Shown here: in pieces, positions 61,001 through 64,000 of the stretch
Layout of the letters: each line of letters begins with the position of its first letter
How positions within the stretch are numbered: the first letter of the stretch is position 1
The notes under the pieces: model-generated
The model's database searches: none
Told to the model about the DNA's origin: nothing
The model's input: the letters and a program-made list of their open reading frames with translations, nothing else
Program-made: the position numbers and the translations under genes
Assembly: GCA_009193035.1 (NCBI GenBank)
Contig: SWDT01000003.1
Coordinates: 372,001 to 436,000 of the forward strand
Length of the DNA: 64,000 bases
Source of the DNA: Halicephalobus mephisto
Lineage: Eukaryota; Nematoda; Chromadorea; Rhabditida; Panagrolaimidae
Direction: 5' to 3'

Positions 61001-61130
61001 AAGCATGACAAGCCAGGACTCCGAAGTGGTTGCCGGAGGCCGTAGCACCACAGATCACACAGTGGTTTTTCGAAGGATTAATTTTTTTTTCAATATCCAT
61101 CAAATCCGAGGGGGTTTTCGATCCACACAT
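58028..61130 (-). CDS. nuclear hormone receptor, nematode supplementary type
   Basis: Ligand-regulated or orphan transcription factor with a zinc-finger DNA-binding domain and an HNF4-like ligand-binding domain. Exons 61130-61001 (from the ATG), 60959-60810, 60337-60024, 59477-59174 and 58443-58028 join in phase to 437 residues. The first finger is CVICGATASGNHFGVLACHA with P box CHACGAFFRR, a nematode-type P box. The second is CRNQRKC, ten residues, CRFC, one residue more than the usual nine. The ligand-binding domain spans ENVLG-like helices, FYNRVKFGMF and ADSEASSW-type hinge, FLPTWAKMETFQN, and SLVQITLIRIAREIF, ending with a polar tail. The splice from exon 2 to 3 needs a GC donor (TCAG|GCAAAT); no GT fits. 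I start at 61130, 28 bases after a TTTTTAG acceptor; a second in-frame ATG is at 61100. Confidence 0.87.
58670..58859 (-). repeat. second arm of the 190-base inverted repeat, in a receptor intron
   Basis: This lies in the intron between the last two receptor exons and pairs with 53348-53537. It is part of a CTAGGTCCTTCT-rich repeat block running from 58550 to 59060. Confidence 0.9.
59515..60005. repeat. low-complexity repeats in a receptor intron
   Basis: TAATTTTCTAATTTTTAAAA units are followed by TTATTTTTAAAGATTTTTAA units of about 30-35 bases, repeated five times. No other feature. Confidence 0.7.
60463..60867. repeat. 202-base tandem duplication including a piece of the DNA-binding exon
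   Basis: About 95 bases at 60570-60665 recur at 60769-60867 with an offset of 202. They cover the last 57 coding bases of receptor exon 2 (AAATTTGTCGATTTTGCCGA onward), the GC donor and the start of the intron. The copy at 60602-60665 lies downstream of the real exon in the direction of transcription and has no acceptor, so it is an exon fragment inside the intron. Confidence 0.9.
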
Positions 61131-61158
61131 GTCAATCAGATCAAAGATGGTTATTTTT

Positions 61159-61161
61159 CTA
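61159..61161 (-). promoter_or_regulatory. predicted trans-splice acceptor of the receptor gene
   Basis: On the minus strand TTCAATTTTTAG is followed by a 28-base leader and the ATG at 61130. The leader is open in frame, so an upstream coding exon cannot be excluded. Confidence 0.45.
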
Positions 61162-62704
61162 AAAATTGAACTTAAAAAATTTAAAAAAAAATAAAATTAA
61201 ATAAAAACTTAAAAATTAAAAATTAAAAATAAAAATTTAAAAAAAAAATAAAATTAAATAAAAACTTAAAATAAAAAATAATAAAAAAAAATTAAATTAA
61301 ATAAAAACTTAAAAATTAAAATTTTAAAAAAATAAAATTTTAAAAAAAAATAAAATTTAAAAAATGTATAAAAATTCTTTAAATTGTGAGATATTTAATT
61401 TTTTATGTGGGAAAAATTAAGAACAAGAGTGGCCACCAGGTTGAACTGCCTCAGGCACTGAGTCGGAAGCATTGCTGTCGGCTTAGGGACCAAAAATTGA
61501 AACACCTTGTTTCAAAAAAAATTAAATATATCAATTTTATATAAAAAAGTAATTTTAATACATAATCCGATTACTGTAGAAAATTTAAAAAATTAATTAT
61601 TTTAAACATTTTAAAAATTAATTATTTAAAAAAACCAGATTACTGTAGAAAATTTTAAAAATAATTTAAATAAAAACTAAATTATTGTAGAAAATTAAAG
61701 TTATCTAAAAAAAATAAAATCCTTAAAAAATTTGAATTATTGTGAAAAATTTTAAAAATTTGAATTACTGTAGAAATTTAAAAATTTATTTTTTGCAAAT
61801 AAAAATTTAAAAAAATTTGAATTACTGTAGAAAATTAAAGTTATTTAAAAAATATTAAAATCTTTTAAAAATTTATTTTTTGAAATAAGAATTTAAAAAA
61901 TTTGAATTACTGTAAAAATTAAAAAATTTATTTTTTGAAATAAAAATTTAAAAAATTATTTTTTGCAAATAAAATAAAACTTTTTAAAAAATTTAAAAAT
62001 CACAAATAAGGCAGTAATTGTAGTATTGAACTTTAATTTGACCGAAATAGAACTATAAACTACAATACTCAAACTACTTGTAAAATGAAGAAAAATTATC
62101 ACTTTTAAACTCGAAGAAAATCCAATTTTTATTTTTAATTGAATTTTAGATTTTTTAGGATAAAAATAAATCGTAGTCAATAAATATATAAAAATAAAAA
62201 AAAATAAAATTTTAAAATTAAAAAATTAAAAAAAAATAAAAATTTTAAAAAATAAAATTTTAAAAATAAAAAAAATAAAAATTTTAAAAAAAATGAAATT
62301 TTAAAAAAAAATTTAAAAAAAATAAAATTTTAAAAATATTTTTTCAAAAAAATTATTTTCTAAAAATTTTAAAATTTTTTATAAAAATTCGAAAAATAAA
62401 TTTCACAACTTTTGAATTGAATTTAGACTTGTGTAGAAGTACGGTAAATTTATTACTTTTGTGACAAAAATAAAAAATTTTGAAATTTCAAAAAAGTTTC
62501 AAATTTCGCATTTTTTTGAATATTTTTGAATTTTATTTTATTCGAAAAAAAATTGTTGATTATTGATTCATACAGCACGATGAAGCCAAATATAATTTAA
62601 AAGAAATATCTTCATCGAAAAAATCAATTTAGGCTGAATAAAAAAGATAAGAAACGATTTCTATGGTTCTCAAAATGAATCAAAATAAAGCCCAATTTTT
62701 AGAT

Positions 62705-63215
62705 AATCATTTTCTGGAACCGATTCTCAAAACGAAAATTTTTAAAAAATCACAATGAAGTTAATAATACTAAAAATAGAAATATTTTGTTAATAAAATA
62801 TTTTAAAAAAATAAAACCGATTCTCAAAACGAAAATTTCTGAAAAATCACAATAAAGTTAATAATAGTAAAAATAGAAATATTTTTTGAATAAAATATTT
62901 TAAAAAAATTGATTCTCAAAACGAAAATTTTTAAAAAATCACAATAAAGTTAATGATACTAAAAATAAAAATATTTTTTTTGAATAAAATATTTTAAAAA
63001 AATAAAATCGATTCTCAAAACGAAAATTTTTAAAAAATCACAATAAAGTTAATAATACTAAAAATAGAAATATTTTTTTTTGAATAAAATATTTTAAAAA
63101 AATAAAATCGATTCTCAAAACGAAAATTTCCGAAAAATCAAAATAAGTTTAATTTTATTAAAAATAGAAATATTTTTTTAAAAAGTTATTTTAGAAAAAT
63201 AAAACTGATTTTCGA
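62705..63215. repeat. about 110-base tandem array with GATTCTCAAAACGAAAATTT
   Basis: Five units: CGATTCTCAAAACGAAAATT, AAAAAATCACAATAAAGTTA, ATAATACTAAAAATAGAAAT and a TTGAATAAAATATTTTAAAA segment. Confidence 0.85.
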
Positions 63216-63289
63216 AACAAAAATTTCTAAAAATCAATGATTTTTTTCATTTAAAAATGAAAGCAAAATTTATTTTAAAAGTAATTAAA

Positions 63290-63830
63290 AAAAATGACGT
63301 TGGTTCCCGACACGAAAATCCCTAAAGACTGTAATGATCTAGATTGTTTTAAAAACGAATAGGGACTTTTATAAAAAAAACTTTAAAAAAATTATATGGA
63401 TTCCTGGCACAAAAATCTTTAAAAATTATAATGATCTAGATTGTTCTAAAAACGAATAAGAATTTTTATAAAAAAAACTAAAAAATGACGTGGATTCCTG
63501 GCACGAAAATCTTTAAAAATTATAATGATCTAGATTATTCCAAAAACGAATAAGGACTTTTATAAAAAAAATTTTAAAAAATTATATGGATTTCTGGCAC
63601 GAAAGTCCCTAAAAATTATAATGATCTATTGTTCCAAAAACGAATAAGAATTTTTATAAAAAACCTTTAAAAAATGACGTTGGTTCCCGACACGAAAGTC
63701 CCTCGAGATTGCAATTATCCTAAAAACGAATAATTTTTTACAAAAAATTTTAAAAAATGAAATTGATTTTTGGCACGGAAGTCTCTGAAGACTATAATTG
63801 TTCCAAAAGCGAGTAGAATTTTTACAAAAA
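63290..63830. repeat. about 95-base tandem array with GATTCCTGGCACGAAAATC
   Basis: Five to six units with GGATTCCTGGCACGAAAATC, AAAAATTATAATGATCTAGA and AAAACGAATAAGAATTTTTA. GGTTCCCGACACGAAA occurs in some copies, linking it to the CACGA motif seen elsewhere. Confidence 0.85.
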
Positions 63831-64000
63831 AATTTATTTTCAAAATGAAAATTTTTTTAAAAATACAATTATTTTAAAAACTAAATTTTTTATAAAAAAT
63901 TTAAAAAAATTTATTTTCAAAATGAAAATTTTCGAAAATTATAATTATTTTAAAAATAAAATTTTTTATAAAAAATTTAAAAAAATTTATTTTAAAAAAG

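Larger units (their letters stand above)
61162..64000. other. AT-rich region upstream of the receptor gene, with tandem arrays
   Basis: A/T tracts to about 62400. A small balanced patch at 61429-61500 contains GAACTGCCTCAGGCACTGAG but no good exon. Two tandem arrays follow, listed separately. No gene seen. Confidence 0.5.

Overview
The window is a piece of a nematode nuclear genome, most likely a rhabditid close to Caenorhabditis. The coding exons are split by short AT-rich introns with GTAAGT donors and TTTTCAG acceptors. Several genes have a strong TTTTAG/TTTCAG acceptor just upstream of the ATG, as expected for spliced-leader trans-splicing. The proteins are closest to nematode types: a body-wall myosin of UNC-54 type, a VHP-1-type MAP kinase phosphatase, an NRDE-2 nuclear RNAi factor, a SWSN-6/BAF53 actin-related protein and a supplementary-type nuclear receptor. 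Non-coding DNA is extremely AT-rich and full of tandem arrays and short dispersed repeats.

Layout. 1-9990 has no gene I can defend: satellites, an array of tRNA-like SINE units (1510-2845), AT tracts, and a few possible exons that may belong to the 5' part of the next gene. 10010-12316 (+) is a VHP-1-like dual-specificity phosphatase. 12389-14009 (-) is a USP deubiquitinase with a ZnF-UBP domain, tail to tail with it. 14909-16898 (-) is DNJ-20/DNAJB11, head to head with 17473-19390 (+), the glucosidase II beta subunit; both act in ER protein folding. 19441-22494 (-) is an SLC1 glutamate transporter. 26124-26594 (-) is TMEM203, head to head with 27142-29124 (+), SWSN-6/BAF53. 31796-33408 (+) is a catalytically dead dual-specificity phosphatase. 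33579-34709 (-) is a TVP23 Golgi protein, 119 bases downstream of 34829-40268 (-), NRDE-2; the two look like an operon. 43370-44785 (+) is inositol-pentakisphosphate 2-kinase. 45237-53942 (-) is a complete muscle myosin heavy chain. 58028-61130 (-) is a nuclear hormone receptor. 61159-64000 is repeats.

How the genes relate. There is no pathway cluster as in bacteria. Pairing is still visible: two divergent promoters (DNJ-20/glucosidase II beta and TMEM203/SWSN-6), several closely convergent pairs whose 3' ends probably overlap, and one candidate operon (nrde-2 then TVP23). Related repeats recur in introns of different genes, sometimes nearly identical and sometimes inverted.

I found no clearly new system. 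The most unusual items are the pseudophosphatase with every active-site residue replaced at unchanged spacing, the nuclear receptor whose DNA-binding exon has a duplicated 3' fragment and needs a GC-AG intron, the tRNA-like tandem array, and the 190-base inverted repeat around the 5' end of the myosin gene. All exon coordinates were read by eye from splice consensus and reading-frame phase; none was tested against transcripts.
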